64,000 nt of DNA from Trichomonas vaginalis G3 (lineage: Eukaryota; Parabasalia; Trichomonadida; Trichomonadidae), in NCBI RefSeq assembly GCF_026262505.1, contig NC_067204.1, positions 19,012,860 through 19,076,859 of the forward strand. Reading direction: 5' to 3'. Positions 1 through 9,960 of the stretch are shown in pieces. A program made the position numbers and the translations under genes. The notes beneath the pieces were generated by a model. The model was not told the origin of the DNA. It saw only the letters and a program-made list of their open reading frames with translations, and ran no database searches. Position 1 is the first letter of the stretch, and the number at the start of each line of letters is the position of its first letter.

Positions 1-965
1 GAAAAGATAATAAATGAAATATTCGCAAAGAATGACGGTAGAAGATATTATAGAGAACTTGAAAGTTCATGCTATGACTCTGATGCTCATATTTTTGATG
101 ATAAACAAACTCATTAAGAATTACAAATCCGGCTCATGATGTGAACCAATTAGGTGACACAATATATTAAACGCAAAGTTAAAGCAACTCTTGTTTCAAT
201 AAAAGCTTTCACATGTGATGCCCGCTTTTAAATGCATGCGTTTTATTCGTTGGTTACAAATCATTCAAATCAAAGCTTTAAACAATTAGAAGTAGAAACT
301 GAAAGAGGTGATGCCGGTTATCTTCAGATGGATTGCGCCCGTGAATCTTTCGCATTTGCAACATATAAACCAAAATCAGAAAGGAAAGTTAAAAAGTTTG
401 TTCATTCGTTATATAATAATGTTCAAAAATATGATAACTCAGTATGTGGTAAATATATTGACCCTTCAGAAGTTTTTCAAGAAAAGCAAATGAAGAAGTT
501 GATATCACTTTTGATATGATTATTCCGGTAAATGATTTGTTTAGCATTTCAGGCGTTCGATGATTATCCTAAATCATTTGGTGATATCATTCTTATAATA
601 TTATGTTTTCAGGGATACTTTATTATTTTGTCAGGTTGACCCGTTAAGAGTTGCTGATTTACAAAATTACGTTTATGAAAAGATAACTGATGAAAATTAT
701 GAAAAGATTATGAATCATGTTTATAAATATGATCGCAAATTCCAACAAATCGGACTTCCTGCCAAATTAATTACAAGCTTAGCCGCTACATCTGCTGAGG
801 CAACAGTTGATGACGTTATTATTTCATGCACAAAGATGGAAGTTTTAGAGGATAAATGCATTACACCAGGATACGGTTTAATTGAAGAATCAGTTAAAGC
901 AATACCACGTTTATTTAGTAAGGAAGATCCATTCATGATTCCAGCTCAACATATTGACGTTCGTT
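1..965 (+). pseudogene. Unrecognised coding remnants beside the element 1 polymerase
   Basis: Several plus-strand stretches read like real protein but I do not recognise them: the first ~110 bases, then 232-519 (95 aa) and 710 to about 960. The last is well-behaved, mixed-composition protein that runs head-on into the polymerase 3' end, with words such as CITPGYGLIEESVKAIPRLF. The stretch is interrupted and has no complete gene. It could be another gene of element 1 or a host gene fragment at a junction. The polymerase lacks an obvious natural C-terminal end here, which favours a rearranged junction near 950-970. Confidence 0.35.
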
Positions 966-1352
966 CACTAAATGGAGGTTGCATCACTCCTGAAGGTATC
1001 AGCTCAGATTTCTCAATTGCTAAACCCAATAACTTCTTCTCATGTGCTTTTTCTTCAGCTTTATTCTTTAATTTGGGTTTAAATTTCTCATCAAAACAGA
1101 AGAAATCAAATGGTGCGAATTTGAAAATGTTTTTATCATAAAATTGTTTATCGGTAACAATTGCTTGAAATGCTTGAGTGTTAGGAAGATTTGGGTCGCC
1201 AGTGATTGCCCAATAAGATGAATCAGTATCACCTTCAATGAAATGAAAACGATTAACATTCATGCATTTATATAGGGTGTCCAAAGGTGTGTTTAGCACA
1301 AACCTGAATACTGCGAATAGAAATAAACAAGTTACATATATATAAAGTTTAT

Positions 1353-2369
1353 TTAAATATAATCACCATTGGATTCAATCACGCGTTCGCAGCGATCGAT
1401 CCAGGCTTGAAAGACACGCTTTAAATCATCATGAGAAAATTGCTCAAATTGCTCTCTTACAAAATTTTCAAGATCATCTGGACTCGCGAATTCGCGTCCT
1501 TCAGCTCTCTTTTTTAGCGTGCCGAATAAATAAAAGTCAGAGGGTGCAATATCAGGTGAATAAATTGGGTTTGGAACAACTTTGACATTGTTTTCCACCA
1601 AGTAATTCATTACCTTATGACTTTTGTGAACTCTTGAATTATCAAAATGAATTGCAAACTTTTGTTTTTGTTGTTTGGATTTCTCAAACTCATCAGAATT
1701 GATAATTTGAGTAAGAACATTGTCAATTAGATACTGAGCATTCATCGTATTAGGTTTTTGAAGAATATCAATTGCGATGATGCCATTCACGCCCCAAAAA
1801 ACCGACAACATCATCATTGGTGTGTCAATTTTTTTCTTCGGGAATGTTTGTGGATTTTCATCCTTCGGGATCCACATGATTTTGGCTTCTGTTGCATATT
1901 GAAACCAAGACTCGTCCCCTGTTACTAAAAAGCGAAACTTCTTGGATTGATACGCACCCAATATAGAGAGGAGCTCTTTCGAAGATTGGACTCTAGATTT
2001 TTTTTGAACTGAATTAAGGTTGTGCGGAACCCAACGTGTATACGCTAGTTTGTAGTTCAAATAATTGTGCAGATAATAACTGACTGTTGTACGTGGTATC
2101 TTTGTCATCTCCTCTATCCTTCTGAGTGATGCTCTTGGGTCTTCATCTAGCGCTTGAAGAATTGCTTTGATTTTTCTTTGATCCGGCGATTTTTTGTCAA
2201 TTTTTATGATGGGCGCCTTTTTGTTCATGAAGTGATACATCCTAACATGATACGTTACAGTGGAATAGCTAGGAGCATCCATACCGAAGCATTTTACCAA
2301 TGTCTCGTAGATTTTTTTACAGTCTTTGCATTTTTTTGCAAGAGCGAGGATGTTTTCTTTATGATTCAT
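1353..2369 (-). CDS. Mariner transposase (D,D34D), copy A
   Basis: Cut-and-paste transposase. I start it at 2369 (338 aa, MNHKENILAL...) rather than the upstream ATG at 2480. This length fits mariners, an N-terminal helix-turn-helix follows directly, and a TCATT initiator lies about 9 nt upstream. The N-terminal third is DNA-binding (two HTH-like parts, the second around RIEEMTKIPRTTVSYY). The catalytic triad is visible: D in VTGDESWFQ, D in IHFDNSRVHKS, and D in PDIAPSDFYLFG, with exactly 34 residues between the second and third. WVPHNL, a mariner hallmark, is present. The frame is intact to the stop at 1353. Confidence 0.92.
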   Translation of the reverse strand: MNHKENILALAKKCKDCKKIYETLVKCFGMDAPSYSTVTYHVRMYHFMNKKAPIIKIDKKSPDQRKIKAILQALDEDPRASLRRIEEMTKIPRTTVSYYLHNYLNYKLAYTRWVPHNLNSVQKKSRVQSSKELLSILGAYQSKKFRFLVTGDESWFQYATEAKIMWIPKDENPQTFPKKKIDTPMMMLSVFWGVNGIIAIDILQKPNTMNAQYLIDNVLTQIINSDEFEKSKQQKQKFAIHFDNSRVHKSHKVMNYLVENNVKVVPNPIYSPDIAPSDFYLFGTLKKRAEGREFASPDDLENFVREQFEQFSHDDLKRVFQAWIDRCERVIESNGDYI

Positions 2370-2375
2370 TAAAAA

Positions 2376-2380
2376 AATGA
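2376..2380 (-). promoter_or_regulatory. Initiator (TCATT) of mariner copy A transposase
   Basis: On the minus strand TCATT matches the trichomonad initiator TCA+1YW and puts the start point about 9 nt before the ATG at 2369. The same site is present in copy B. The transposon therefore seems to carry its own host-style core promoter. Inferred from consensus only. Confidence 0.45.
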
Positions 2381-4441
2381 AAAAAATCCCGCCAAAATTT
2401 CCCGCGAAACCGCCTCTTGTCTCAAAATTCATTTTATATCCCGGCATGGCGCCAAAATACAACATACTCATCATATACATATATTCATATTTTTTATTAT
2501 ATATTTATAATCAGCATATATCTCCTTTAATAGTCTCATATAGAGCGCTGTGCTAAACGCACCTTTGGACACCCTATACATAAAATCATAAATGAAAACC
2601 AAATACCAGTATTTTGCGTTATCTAAAGTAAAAAATGCCTCTTGTAAACATGTATCACATCTATAAAATCTATCTTTAAGCATCACTTGATATGTATCCT
2701 CACCTATTTCTCTTATGTTTTTAAACTTATTTGACATACATGCAACGCGTGCCTTCTGTGCATTCATTATTTTAGTCTTTGCGTAATTTTGTGTATTCAT
2801 TGCATCGTAACCATATGATCCATTAAGTGAAATCTTGCAAAATAAACTTTTTCCTTTATTTCCTTCTAATTCAGCCTTTTGTCTTTCGTTCATAAATTTG
2901 TTCGCAAATTCATTAAAACAAGTGTTTTTAGTAAATGTTAAAATTGATTGAATGTCATCAATGATAAAATTAAACCTGTCGATTAGATACCATAGATAAT
3001 AAGAAGAAAATGGTTGATATTGGTTATGTGTTGATGCTAACTGAGTTTAATTTCCTCTGTTTCTGGTCAACTGGTAGATTGTTTGATTTCATGTAATTAT
3101 ACATAAAACTGCCAATTGTTTTTTCATCTGTGATAATATCTAAGTTTCTTATTATCGGTAAAAAGTTTATGTAATCATTAATGTATTTTTCATCAATGTG
3201 ACCCTTTACTTCAGCCACGAATAAAGTATTTTTCTTCTTAATTATTCCCAGTGCTTTTGCTTTCTTTGTTGCTGTATCACAAATGATAACACCATTCAAT
3301 CTTCCCGGCATATACATTTTATGGTCAGTATATTGAATGAAATCATGAGGATTAGATGAAAATGATGAAGGATATAATGAATTAAAATCAACACCAACGA
3401 AATGAGTCATGATGTTGGAAGTGTCCTCATTTGATACAGTTTTAGTTTCTGGATTATATGAAAGTTTATTAATGTGCGTGATTCCTTTAAGATTTACTCT
3501 ATGTTGAACATTTGATAGACCACCAGTAATTCCATTACGGAGAATGTGATAAGCTTCCACTGAATCTAAAGTCATTGGTAAATTATTTTTTAATGCGTGA
3601 TTTCTTAAATTGATTCTTAAACGTTGAATGTCTTCATCTTTATTTGATTTCACGACATTGCAATAACAACACATTAACTGACAATTTTCTTTGGTATGTG
3701 GTTTTTCATTATCGATTCTATCCAATGTTGGTTTATTAGCATATGTAAACGCTTTACCACACATTTTGCATTTAGATGAAAGGATTAAATCGTGATAGTA
3801 TTGAAAATCATCCATTGAAACATTATTTTTAGTATCCCTTTCTGCTTTTTCATCTTGTTTCTTATATGATTCAATTTTATATTTCCAATACTTTTTCGTT
3901 AATTCAAAACTTGATTCTATCTCTTCCTCAGGATATTTTTCATTAGGATTAAAGTCTTTATATGCTAAAGCGTAACGAATCATTGAAGCATTCGATGATA
4001 AAGAAAGATTATGAAGCATATCAATCTTATAAACAAATGTTTCTTCAATAATTTTATCGATTGGGTCAATCATAATTTCAACATCTTTATTGCAATAATG
4101 AATAAAATATTCTAATCTATTCTTAAAGTTTTTAGCATCATGGAGATATATTTGATAATCACTATCTGATATAGTTTCTTGAGTTAATGCTGAATAAAAT
4201 GAATCTTTCGTGAATGGTTCCACTTTATATAATTCTTCTTCGTAATTTTCCCATGTGATGAATTGATAAGGGAAAAAGGATTTAACACGTGATTTATTGT
4301 TTCCGAAATCTTGAGTGAATTGGTCTAATGTCCCACCCGCTATATAATTTCTGATGTCAATAAATCTCAATTCATATGGAACGTTTGTTTTCTTTACAAT
4401 GACTTGCTTAAATTGAGAAGATGAACCCAGCATTGATTTTA

Positions 4442-5744
4442 TAGGGTGTCCAAAGGTGTGTTTAGCACAAACCTGAATACTGCGAATAGAAATAAACAAG
4501 TTACATATATATAAAGTTTATTTAAATATAATCACCATTGGATTCAATCACGCGTTCGCAGCGATCGATCCAGGCTTGAAAGACACGCTTTAAATCATCA
4601 TGAGAAAATTGCTCAAATTGCTCTCTTACAAAATTTTCAAGATCATCTGGACTCGCGAATTCGCGTCCTTCAGCTCTCTTTTTTAGCGTGCCGAATAAAT
4701 AAAAGTCAGAGGGTGCAATATCAGGTGAATAAATTGGTTTTGGAATAACTTTGACATTGTTTTCCACCAAGTAATTCATTACCTTATGACTTTTGTGAAC
4801 TCTTGAATTATCAAAATGAATTGCAAACTTTTGTTTTTGTTGTTTGGATTCTCAAACTCATCAGAATTGATAATTTGAGTAAGAACATTGTCAATTAGAT
4901 ACTGAGCATTCATCGTATTAGGTTTTTGAAGAATATCAATTGCGATGATGCCATTCACGCCCCAAAAAACCGACAACATCATCATTGGTGTGTCAATTTT
5001 TTTCTTCGGGAATGTTTGCGGATTTTCATCCTTCGGGATCCACATGATTTTGGCTTCTGTTGCATATTGAAACCAAGACTCGTCCCCTGTTACTAAAAAG
5101 CGAAACTTCTTGGATTGATACGCACCCAATATAGAGAGGAGCTCTTTCGAAGATTGGACTCTAGATTTTTTTTGAACTGAATTAAGGTTGTGCGGAACCC
5201 AACGTGTATACGCTAGTTTGTAGTTCAAATAATTGTGCAGATAATAACTGACTGTTGTACGTGGTATCTTTGTCATCTCCTCTATCCTTCTGAGTGATGC
5301 TCTTGGGTCTTCATCTAGCGCTTGAAGAATTGCTTTGATTTTTCTTTGATCCGGCGATTTTTTGTCAATTTTTATGATGGGCGCCTTTTTGTTCATGAAG
5401 TGATACATCCTAACATGATACGTTACAGTGGAATAGCTAGGAGCATCCATACCGAAGCATTTTACCAATGTCTCGTAGATTTTTTTACAGTCTTTGCATT
5501 TTTTTGCAAGAGCGAGGATGTTTTCTTTATGATTCATTAAAAAAATGAAAAAAATCCCGCCAAAATTTCCCGCGAAACCGCCTCTTGTCTCAAAATTCAT
5601 TTTATATCCCGGCATGGCGCCAAAATACAACATACTCATCATATACATATATTCATATTTTTTATTATATATTTATAATCAGCATATATCTCCTTTAATA
5701 GTCTCATATAGAGCGCTGTGCTAAACGCACCTTTGGACACCCTA
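4442..5744 (-). mobile_element. Tvmar1: Mariner transposon, Tvmar1-like, copy B
   Basis: Second copy, 1303 bp, same orientation, with the same 28-bp ends and a TA duplication at 4440-4441 and 5745-5746. It lies in the same polymerase gene 1.9 kb from copy A, between the exonuclease part and the middle part. It differs from copy A by one missing base and only a handful of substitutions (for example around 4736-4746 and 5019), so both insertions are very recent. Its ends are whole, so it could be moved in trans. Confidence 0.93.
4522..5537 (-). pseudogene. Mariner transposase, copy B, frameshifted
   Basis: Same gene as in copy A, starting at the equivalent ATG (5537). A run of three T at copy A positions 1680-1682 is two T here (4849-4850), a one-base deletion that shifts the frame. 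The N-terminal piece keeps the DNA-binding domain and the first catalytic D, then runs out of frame. The C-terminal piece from about 4779 keeps the third catalytic D (APSDFYLFG). The encoded enzyme would be inactive unless the missing base is a sequencing error. The rest is nearly identical to copy A. Confidence 0.88.
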
Positions 5745-6822
5745 TATTTTCCATTTTGCAGTGTTTAAATCACGAAGAATTAAATTTAAATCAAACTTTC
5801 CCGAATTAAAACCTATGATATTCACTTTATTGAATTCCTCATCTAGAAGTTCTTTAAATGCTTCCTTCTGTTTTTCATTTAATGTATGGGACAAAGTCCC
5901 CGCCGTTTGCGGCTTCAATAATTCTTCATATTGTTCAATATTTGATTTAGCAACTAATGAACAGGTTGAAAATAAAAACTCAATCCAATCAGAAATAAAA
6001 GAATCACTCGAAGTTAAGCAAAAATTCCTCGTATATGTTTTATCATTTAATTTAACCGTTGATGATACCATGAATGGTTTTAAGTAAGCATTCAAAGTTG
6101 CACACTCAGAAAGTTGTAATTCTTCTTTAGTCTCTAATGTTTCAAAGTCAAAAGTAATATAATATCTTGTCGGTTTATAATATTTCTGTAAATTGTGAGC
6201 TAATAACCACTGATATATCTTCTGTTTCGTAATATGTGGTGCATATGGTTGCTGTGTCTTTTGCAACTGAACGTCTTGAATTAATCTCCCATTATTTTCT
6301 TTACATTTCTCACAATGCTTTAAAAATCTTCTTTGGTTTTTCCTTTCTGGATCATCACGGATAGAATAAACTTCTTCTTTACAATATGGACAAACTTTAT
6401 AGCCGGTGAGTGCTTCAACGTCTGTTATTCTGTCAGCGTGAAGTTTTCCACATGGACTCTGTGTTAATAAAATATTTACTGTTTCAAATTCTGGATCTAT
6501 CATTATTGATTCCACTAATGGAAAGTCTACCTTATTTATGTCCACGTCTTCTGGTTGAGGATCACAATAATAGAAATCAATATTAACATTTAACATTTTC
6601 GCTAATCTCTCACTTTCTGATGAAATGTCAAACCCTTCATATGCATCTATTGCTTCATTTAAATAGCTTCTACGAGTTTTAGGATTAACACCATCAGGAA
6701 TGTTATAGAAGCGTTTAAATAACCTTCTACCTTCTGCTCTAATTTGATTATCATTCATTTTAGCTGTTCCGTTTTTGTTCATTTATGTAAGAATAAAAAA
6801 TTAAAAAATAAAGTTTATTTTT

Positions 6823-7929
6823 TTAAAGTCCGTAAAAAGAATTAAGAACACATAAATTTTTATCATCTGCGACGTGACGAATACATTTTAATTTACTCAA
6901 GAATGCGTACCCTGATACATTAAATCTAATTCCTGTCTTATTTAATTTCACAACTTTGAAAAGGAATGTATGAATAGCTATAAAATGATGAGAAGATGTT
7001 TTATGGGTTGCTTCCATTTTTTCTGAAATAAATGAATAAATATAATGTTTATAAGTTTTCATATCTTTTATATTCTTAATAACGAATGGTATAGACCTTT
7101 CCACTTCATCTTCCTTCGGTGCTGTTCTTTCATATGAAACATTATTAGTATCTTCAACAATGAAACCGCAATCACATAAAATTTTATATGTTCCAATGGT
7201 TTCTTTTGATATTTTATCTAATAAATCAAAAACTTTATCAACACCTGTGCATTTATTTAAATAATAATTTGTGTAAATATCATGATCTTCTTTCTTAATC
7301 GTATTAGTTGCATATGTCACGTTTTTAAGAGCTTTTTTGAATTTCTCAGAATCGAGAGGGGGTGAAAGTAGGATACAGGGGTATTCTTCATTATCAATAA
7401 ATTGTAACTCATGTTTACGAATAAATTTAGTACCTTCTTCTGAAAGTGTTTCGTCTATTTCACCATCTAATAAATTTTGTGTTGATTCTGAGACATAATT
7501 TTTATATCTTTCTTCATGAGATTTCTGAACTTCTGATTCTGAAGCTGGGATATTCATTAAACCCTCTACTTCATTTTCATTATATTTTTCAACTTCTCTT
7601 AATTCCTTAATTCTTTCATCTATTTCATCTCTTATTTTTTTCAGTCTTTCAATTTCATTGTATTCATCATCTTTAATCCGTTCTTCATAATATTCAGGGA
7701 AAACATCAGGTTCTTTAGGTTTTTCTTCTTCAGATGTAGGATATAAGAAATTTATAACATCATCTTTATTCATTTTTCCATCATAATCTAAATCATTTAA
7801 TAACTCGGCAAATTTTTGACAATTTCTTAAATAATATTTATTAACTTCATAACCCACCTCCTCTAATATATCCTTTATTTCCTCGTTTGTGAATCCTAAT
7901 TTTTTAACGTTGTTAGTTTTGACGCTCAT
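6823..7929 (-). CDS. Element 1 unknown protein, acidic coiled coil
   Basis: Open frame of 368 aa starting at ATG 7929 (MSVKTNNVKKLGF...). A longer frame reading into the poly-A/terminal repeat of element 2 is an artefact of the junction. Residues ~1-60 look like a small helical domain (NEEIKDILEEVGYEVNKYYL). Residues ~90-150 are a highly charged coiled coil (NEIERLKKIRDEIDERIKEL). The C-terminal half is globular with no recognised motif. It lies immediately upstream of the polymerase gene on the same strand and is probably an element 1 gene. I do not recognise the family. It seems intact, though its promoter now abuts the end of element 2. Confidence 0.6.
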   Translation of the reverse strand: MSVKTNNVKKLGFTNEEIKDILEEVGYEVNKYYLRNCQKFAELLNDLDYDGKMNKDDVINFLYPTSEEEKPKEPDVFPEYYEERIKDDEYNEIERLKKIRDEIDERIKELREVEKYNENEVEGLMNIPASESEVQKSHEERYKNYVSESTQNLLDGEIDETLSEEGTKFIRKHELQFIDNEEYPCILLSPPLDSEKFKKALKNVTYATNTIKKEDHDIYTNYYLNKCTGVDKVFDLLDKISKETIGTYKILCDCGFIVEDTNNVSYERTAPKEDEVERSIPFVIKNIKDMKTYKHYIYSFISEKMEATHKTSSHHFIAIHTFLFKVVKLNKTGIRFNVSGYAFLSKLKCIRHVADDKNLCVLNSFYGL

Positions 7930-7956
7930 TTCATACAAAATAAAAAAAAAAAAAAA

Positions 7957-8300
7957 AAAGGTAGTGGGGCTTCCAGGGGCTGCGCCCCTTCTAGCCCTAA
8001 GAATTTTGCCCAAGACCCAAGAGGAGGACCGAACCCCAGCCGACCAGCCGTTGACTTTTTTGTCAAGACTTCATCGTAAATGTTTTGTCGAAACTTCTTC
8101 ATCGTAAATGTTTTGTCAAGACTTCTTCGTAAATGTTTTGTCAAGACTTCTTCGTAATGAGCGTAAATGACCCAAAAATATAATTTAGGTGAAGAGGTGA
8201 GATGTCACCCGTTTTCTCACCTGTTTTCTCACCTCATGAATTTTCATGAATTTTCATGAATTTTCATGATTTCATCGTAAATGTTTTGTCACTTTTCTGT
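7957..8300 (+). repeat. Element 2 left terminal inverted repeat
   Basis: Matches the reverse complement of 34917-35160. Shared parts in order: a GC-rich stretch (ggggcttccag...ttctagccc), AAGAGGAGGACCGAACCCC, AGCCGACCAGCCGTTGAC, repeats of TGTCAAGACTTC(A/T)TCGTAAATG, GTAATGAGCGTAAATGACC, a palindromic GGTGA/TCACC module at about 8188-8236, and ATTTTCATGAATTTTCATGA repeats. An A run of about 18 precedes it. The outer hairpin arms and the inner module differ from the right end yet stay self-complementary. Confidence 0.85.
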
Positions 8301-8338
8301 CACTTTTCAGGTAAAAACATTTTTATTATTATATATAA

Positions 8339-9157
8339 ATGAATTTTACAAAACCACCGTTACCATTCTTTGGAAATAAGAGTAGATGTAAAGATATTAT
8401 ATTGAGAGAACTTAAGAAACTACCGAATGGTCTAACATTTGTAGATTTGTTCGGTGGAAGTTTCTATATATCCCATCTGTGCCATACAATATTTCCAGAC
8501 TCAAAGATTATATGCAATGACTTCGACAACTATATGGACCGTCTCAAACATATTCCAGACACAAACAATATATTGAAAGAGTTAAAAGAAAAGATACCTA
8601 TAGGTAAGATGGAACGTATACCATTAGATAAGAAAAATATTGTGAGAGAGGTTTTGAAAAAAGCAGAATATATAGACTGGGATAGTATATCTGCTAGACT
8701 ATTATATAGTGGTTCTATAAGAGTTCATGACATTGAAACACTTATGTCAAAAGTTTTATATCTTAACTATACAAATGTTTTCAAAGAGGACATAGAAAAA
8801 TATATTGAGGGTATAGAGTTTGTGAGATGTCGTTGGACAGAGTTGTATGAAAAATATAAAGACAAGGAAAATGTTTTCTTTATAGTGGACCCGCCGTTCT
8901 ATAACACATGCGATTTTCAATACCAAGTAGACTGGACTTTGAGAGACTCTTTAGAAACTTTAGACGTTTTACATAACCATCCATGCTTTTACTTTACATC
9001 CGATAAAAGTGGTTTGGAAACCGTTATGAGATGGTTAGAGGACATACATGACTATGAGTTTAAATATGACAAGATAGAATATGAGAGAGGTCCTATAAAC
9101 TGGAGAAAGTGTCATAACAAAGAAATTTTACTAGTAAGTAAATGTGGTTTGAAATAG
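8339..9157 (+). CDS. Dam-like DNA adenine-N6 methyltransferase
   Basis: An intact 272-aa protein, close to the usual 260-280 aa of D12-class enzymes. The N-terminus has the SAM-binding signature PFFGNKSR followed by VDLFGGSFY, and the catalytic motif is DPPF (usual DPPY/DPPF) at residues ~184-187, IVDPPFYNT. The enzyme would transfer a methyl group from S-adenosylmethionine to adenine N6 in a short DNA site. It is the first gene inside the left terminal repeat, with a T-run promoter-like stretch just before the ATG. The likely role is marking element DNA, but this is inferred. Best-preserved enzyme in the left half. Confidence 0.85.
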   Translation: MNFTKPPLPFFGNKSRCKDIILRELKKLPNGLTFVDLFGGSFYISHLCHTIFPDSKIICNDFDNYMDRLKHIPDTNNILKELKEKIPIGKMERIPLDKKNIVREVLKKAEYIDWDSISARLLYSGSIRVHDIETLMSKVLYLNYTNVFKEDIEKYIEGIEFVRCRWTELYEKYKDKENVFFIVDPPFYNTCDFQYQVDWTLRDSLETLDVLHNHPCFYFTSDKSGLETVMRWLEDIHDYEFKYDKIEYERGPINWRKCHNKEILLVSKCGLK

Positions 9158-9296
9158 GACTACTTGTTTTAGGTTTTTTCCATTGTGTCATTTATTTATT
9201 TGACGTGGCAGAAAAGTACAGAGAATATGAAGATGAACCAATGCCTGCAAATGTTCAGCATATGTACTCGTAAGAGATATTTTTATCTAATATTAA

Positions 9297-9658
9297 ATGG
9301 ACGCACAGAACTTAGCGAATGCACAGCAACCTGGACAACCAAACCCAGAGAATATTCCAAATGAAGTTAGAATACAAACTGCAATGGCAAACTATGGTCA
9401 AGTGCCAACAGATGTACAAATGCAAACTGCCATGTCAAATGACGCTGCGTTAGGTTTGCCACCATGGTATGCAAATATGAGATGGAAAGAGTTTTATACA
9501 AACCCGAAGTGGGATATAAACAACTTTATGCAGATGACGCGAACACAGGAGTTGACCCAGAATATGTTTTCTACCAGAGGAGAAACAGAATGTATGAGCT
9601 CCAGTTAAAGAATGCTATGGAACTCAACAGGAAACGTAAGAGACTAGGCGGACATTAG
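9297..9658 (+). pseudogene. Element 2 small Gln/Asn-rich protein region
   Basis: A small gene whose N-terminal part is rich in Gln, Asn and Pro and contains an internal near-repeat (RIQTAMANYGQVPTDVQ then MQTAMSND). Its far end is basic (NRKRKRLGG). TTTTTATCTAATATTAAATG precedes the start. The reading frame appears to change about once inside the region, so I list it as broken. Virion-associated or packaging-associated small proteins of this look are common in such elements, but I do not recognise this one. Confidence 0.45.
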
Positions 9659-9676
9659 ATTTTTACATATAGTAAA

Positions 9677-9925
9677 ATGGGTTTCTTTGGAAGAATAGGA
9701 AACTTCTTTCGAAATGTTGGAAGAGGTATATGGAATGGAAATAAAATCTGTCGGAAGAGGAATTTGGAACGGTGTCAAAAATATTGGTAAAAGAGTAGGT
9801 CAGTTCGTTGGTATTATACCTAAAGACCCTGAACCAGAAGAACAAGCTCCTGTTATACAAACAGCCTGAACCTGCACCACAGTCTAGTTGGCAACCAAAT
9901 CCACACCTCAACCGTATTAAAAATT
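9677..9925 (+). pseudogene. Element 2 short amphipathic (pVI-like?) protein region, broken
   Basis: Begins MGFFGRIGNFFRNVGRGIW, an amphipathic Gly/Phe/Arg-rich helix preceded by TTTTTACATATAGTAAAATG. The Pro/Gln-rich end (about 9820-9920) resembles the ends of other small structural genes here. Its start is similar in style to the gene at 12936. Membrane-active minor capsid proteins of Mavericks and adenoviruses have such N-termini, so a minor capsid role is possible. Broken, about two breaks. Confidence 0.35.
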
Positions 9926-9960
9926 ATATTTTTACCGTTCGATAGTAGTTGTATATGAAA

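Larger units (their letters stand above)
1273..2576 (-). mobile_element. Tvmar1: Mariner transposon, Tvmar1-like, copy A (intact)
   Basis: A 1304-bp Tc1/mariner element. Both ends carry a 28-bp terminal inverted repeat beginning TAGGGTGTCCAAAGGTG, with a single mismatch between ends (T/C at repeat position 18). It is flanked by the TA target duplication at 1271-1272 and 2577-2578. It is inserted in the element 1 polymerase gene, between the motif B and motif C parts, in the same orientation as that gene. The size and ends agree with Tvmar1 of T. vaginalis as I remember it. The full open transposase makes it potentially autonomous. Confidence 0.93.
946..6782 (-). pseudogene. Element 1 family B DNA polymerase (protein-primed type), fossil
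   Basis: Replicative polymerase gene of a Maverick. The N-terminal part (to about 5747) has a Cys-rich finger (CPYCKEE...CEKCKEN) and exonuclease motifs DFETLE and NSGKFDLN. The middle part (about 4440-3024) has an Exo III-like YCNKDVEIM, an HNH-like zinc insert and polymerase motif A DFNSLYPSS. Motif B (NGSYGYDAMN) lies at about 2800, and motif C (EGDTDSSYWA) at about 1230. The order N-terminus to motif C on the minus strand is as expected for one ancestral gene. Two mariners interrupt it and it has a few other breaks, so it is not functional here. The family call is secure. Confidence 0.85.
1..7935. mobile_element. Maverick/Polinton fragment (element 1), broken
   Basis: A Maverick/Polinton-type fragment recognised by a long minus-strand family B DNA polymerase gene of the protein-primed kind with an upstream unknown gene. 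Two mariner transposons sit inside the polymerase gene. The left end lies outside the window or is lost, and no terminal repeat is visible there. On the right it stops where element 2 begins, and matching non-host sequence resumes after element 2 at about 35.2 kb, so element 2 is probably nested in it. It is broken (two insertions and a few other breaks). It predates both the mariners and element 2. Confidence 0.75.

Noticed and set aside
2154-2372. 72-aa plus-strand frame in mariner copy A (and its twin at 5322-5540)
   Set aside because: It lies antisense to the transposase DNA-binding domain, is conserved only because the copies are identical, and has no protein features.
6823-8013. 28-residue N-terminal extension of the element 1 unknown protein
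   Set aside because: It reads through the poly-A run and the terminal repeat of element 2; the ATG at 7929 is preferred.
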